From positions 1 through 6,291 of the forward strand of contig JAJZLZ010000022.1 of NCBI GenBank assembly GCA_021850375.1: a DNA stretch of 6,291 bases. Direction: 5' to 3'. Positions 6,064-6,291 of this stretch are shown here, one piece after another. Position numbers and translations under genes: made by a program. Source of the stretch: Microcaldota archaeon. GTDB lineage: Archaea > Micrarchaeota > Micrarchaeia > Micrarchaeales > Micrarchaeaceae. Every line of letters begins with the position of its first letter. The first letter of the stretch is position 1. The notes beneath the pieces were generated by a model that worked only from the letters and a program-made list of their open reading frames with translations, ran no database searches and had not been told where the DNA came from.

Positions 6064-6231
6064 ATAGCAGTATTACCAGGAAAGAAATGCGATTCGTGCG
6101 GAAGGCTGACTCACGAGTATACGGAATTTACCTGCCCGTCATGCGGCAAGTCAAAGATAACACGCTGCAAACACTGCAGGGAGATATCCAACGTATACAA
6201 GTGCAAAGAGTGCAATTTTGAGGGACCTTGA
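6064..6231 (+). CDS. Small zinc-ribbon protein, predicted RNA-binding/translation-associated
   Basis: A 55-aa protein with four C-x-x-C pairs at 9/12, 24/27, 35/38 and 47/50 and the family-typical ending N-F-E-G-P. It matches the small archaeal zinc-ribbon proteins (DUF1610-like, often annotated as Zn-ribbon RNA-binding proteins involved in translation), which usually lie next to aEF-1beta, as here. Eight cysteines suggest two zinc sites. The open frame runs from just after a stop at 6019 and contains no ATG, GTG or TTG before the first cysteine pair. ATA at 6064 is chosen because a near-perfect Shine-Dalgarno sits three bases upstream and because it gives the expected length. A sequencing change of ATG to ATA is the main alternative. 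Its stop TGA overlaps the next gene's ATG by one base, implying translational coupling. Identity is confident; the start codon is less so. Confidence 0.85.
   Translation: MAVLPGKKCDSCGRLTHEYTEFTCPSCGKSKITRCKHCREISNVYKCKECNFEGP
6220..6224 (+). promoter_or_regulatory. Possible Shine-Dalgarno site for aEF-1beta
   Basis: GAGGG lies six bases before the ATG at 6231, within the last codons of the zinc-ribbon gene. It could assist re-initiation at the one-base stop/start overlap (TGATG). Confidence 0.4.
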
Positions 6232-6291
6232 TGTCTAATGTAATAGTAATATTCAAGGTTTATGCAAAGGATGGCATGATCACCGAAGTGG
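6231..6291 (+). CDS. Translation elongation factor 1-beta, 5' fragment cut by the window end
   Basis: Only the first 20 codons are present. They read M-S-N-V-I-V-I-F-K-V-Y, then a short polar stretch. This matches the first beta strand of archaeal EF-1beta (about 90 aa in full), which typically begins M-x-x-V-L-x-x-x-K-I/V-M-P. Archaeal EF-1beta is the cytoplasmic guanine-nucleotide exchange factor that recycles aEF1A. The preceding zinc-ribbon gene is its common neighbour in archaea, which raises confidence beyond what 20 residues alone would allow. The start ATG overlaps the upstream stop by one base, so the pair is probably translationally coupled. It is partial because the window ends here; nothing suggests a broken gene. 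Confidence 0.75.
   Translation, partial: MSNVIVIFKVYAKDGMITEV

Noticed and set aside
1..6291. CRISPR array, insertion sequence or att sites
   Set aside because: No regularly spaced repeats, terminal inverted repeats, transposase or integrase signatures were seen; coding is nearly continuous.

Overview
The window comes from an archaeon. Three lines of evidence support this: a complete Pelota-type ribosome-rescue factor; a tiny four-CxxC zinc-ribbon protein directly followed by the start of what reads as archaeal elongation factor 1-beta; and archaeal expression signals, namely TATA boxes about 25-40 bp before starts and short leaders with the anti-16S motif GTGAT. The genes are compact, AT-leaning and rich in ATA (Ile) codons. 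A small-genome lineage such as Micrarchaeota/ARMAN or another DPANN group would fit, but no rRNA marker is present and this placement is only a guess.

Layout. Positions 44-1069 (+) encode Pelota. Three minus-strand genes of unknown function converge on it: 2908-2483, 2463-1960 and 1949-1080. They encode 141, 167 and 289 aa, are mostly helical and cytoplasmic-looking, and are spaced 19 and 10 bp apart, so they look like one operon read from a promoter near 2954-2965. A 209-bp divergent intergenic region (2909-3117) carries that promoter plus candidate promoters for the plus-strand genes. Next come a presenilin/signal-peptide-peptidase-type intramembrane aspartyl protease (3118-4092, TTG start) and a membrane-anchored extracytoplasmic Lon-like (S16) Ser/Lys protease (4152-6041). 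After these lie the zinc-ribbon protein (6064-6231, apparently with an ATA start) and the truncated aEF-1beta gene (6231 to the window end).

Two themes link the genes. First, translation: Pelota, the zinc ribbon and aEF-1beta are all translation-associated. Second, membrane proteolysis: the presenilin-like and Lon-like proteases are neighbours on the same strand and could act on membrane or secreted proteins. The three-gene minus-strand operon is the unexplained part.

The most useful direct observation is a shared start-site architecture. Five genes (2908, 2463, 1949, 3118, 6064) have GTGAT exactly three bases before the start codon, and the Lon-like gene has a one-base variant (CTGAT). This rule fixes the starts of the minus-strand genes, supports the TTG start of the presenilin-like gene, and singles out a non-standard ATA codon as the start of the zinc-ribbon gene, whose open frame has no ATG, GTG or TTG.
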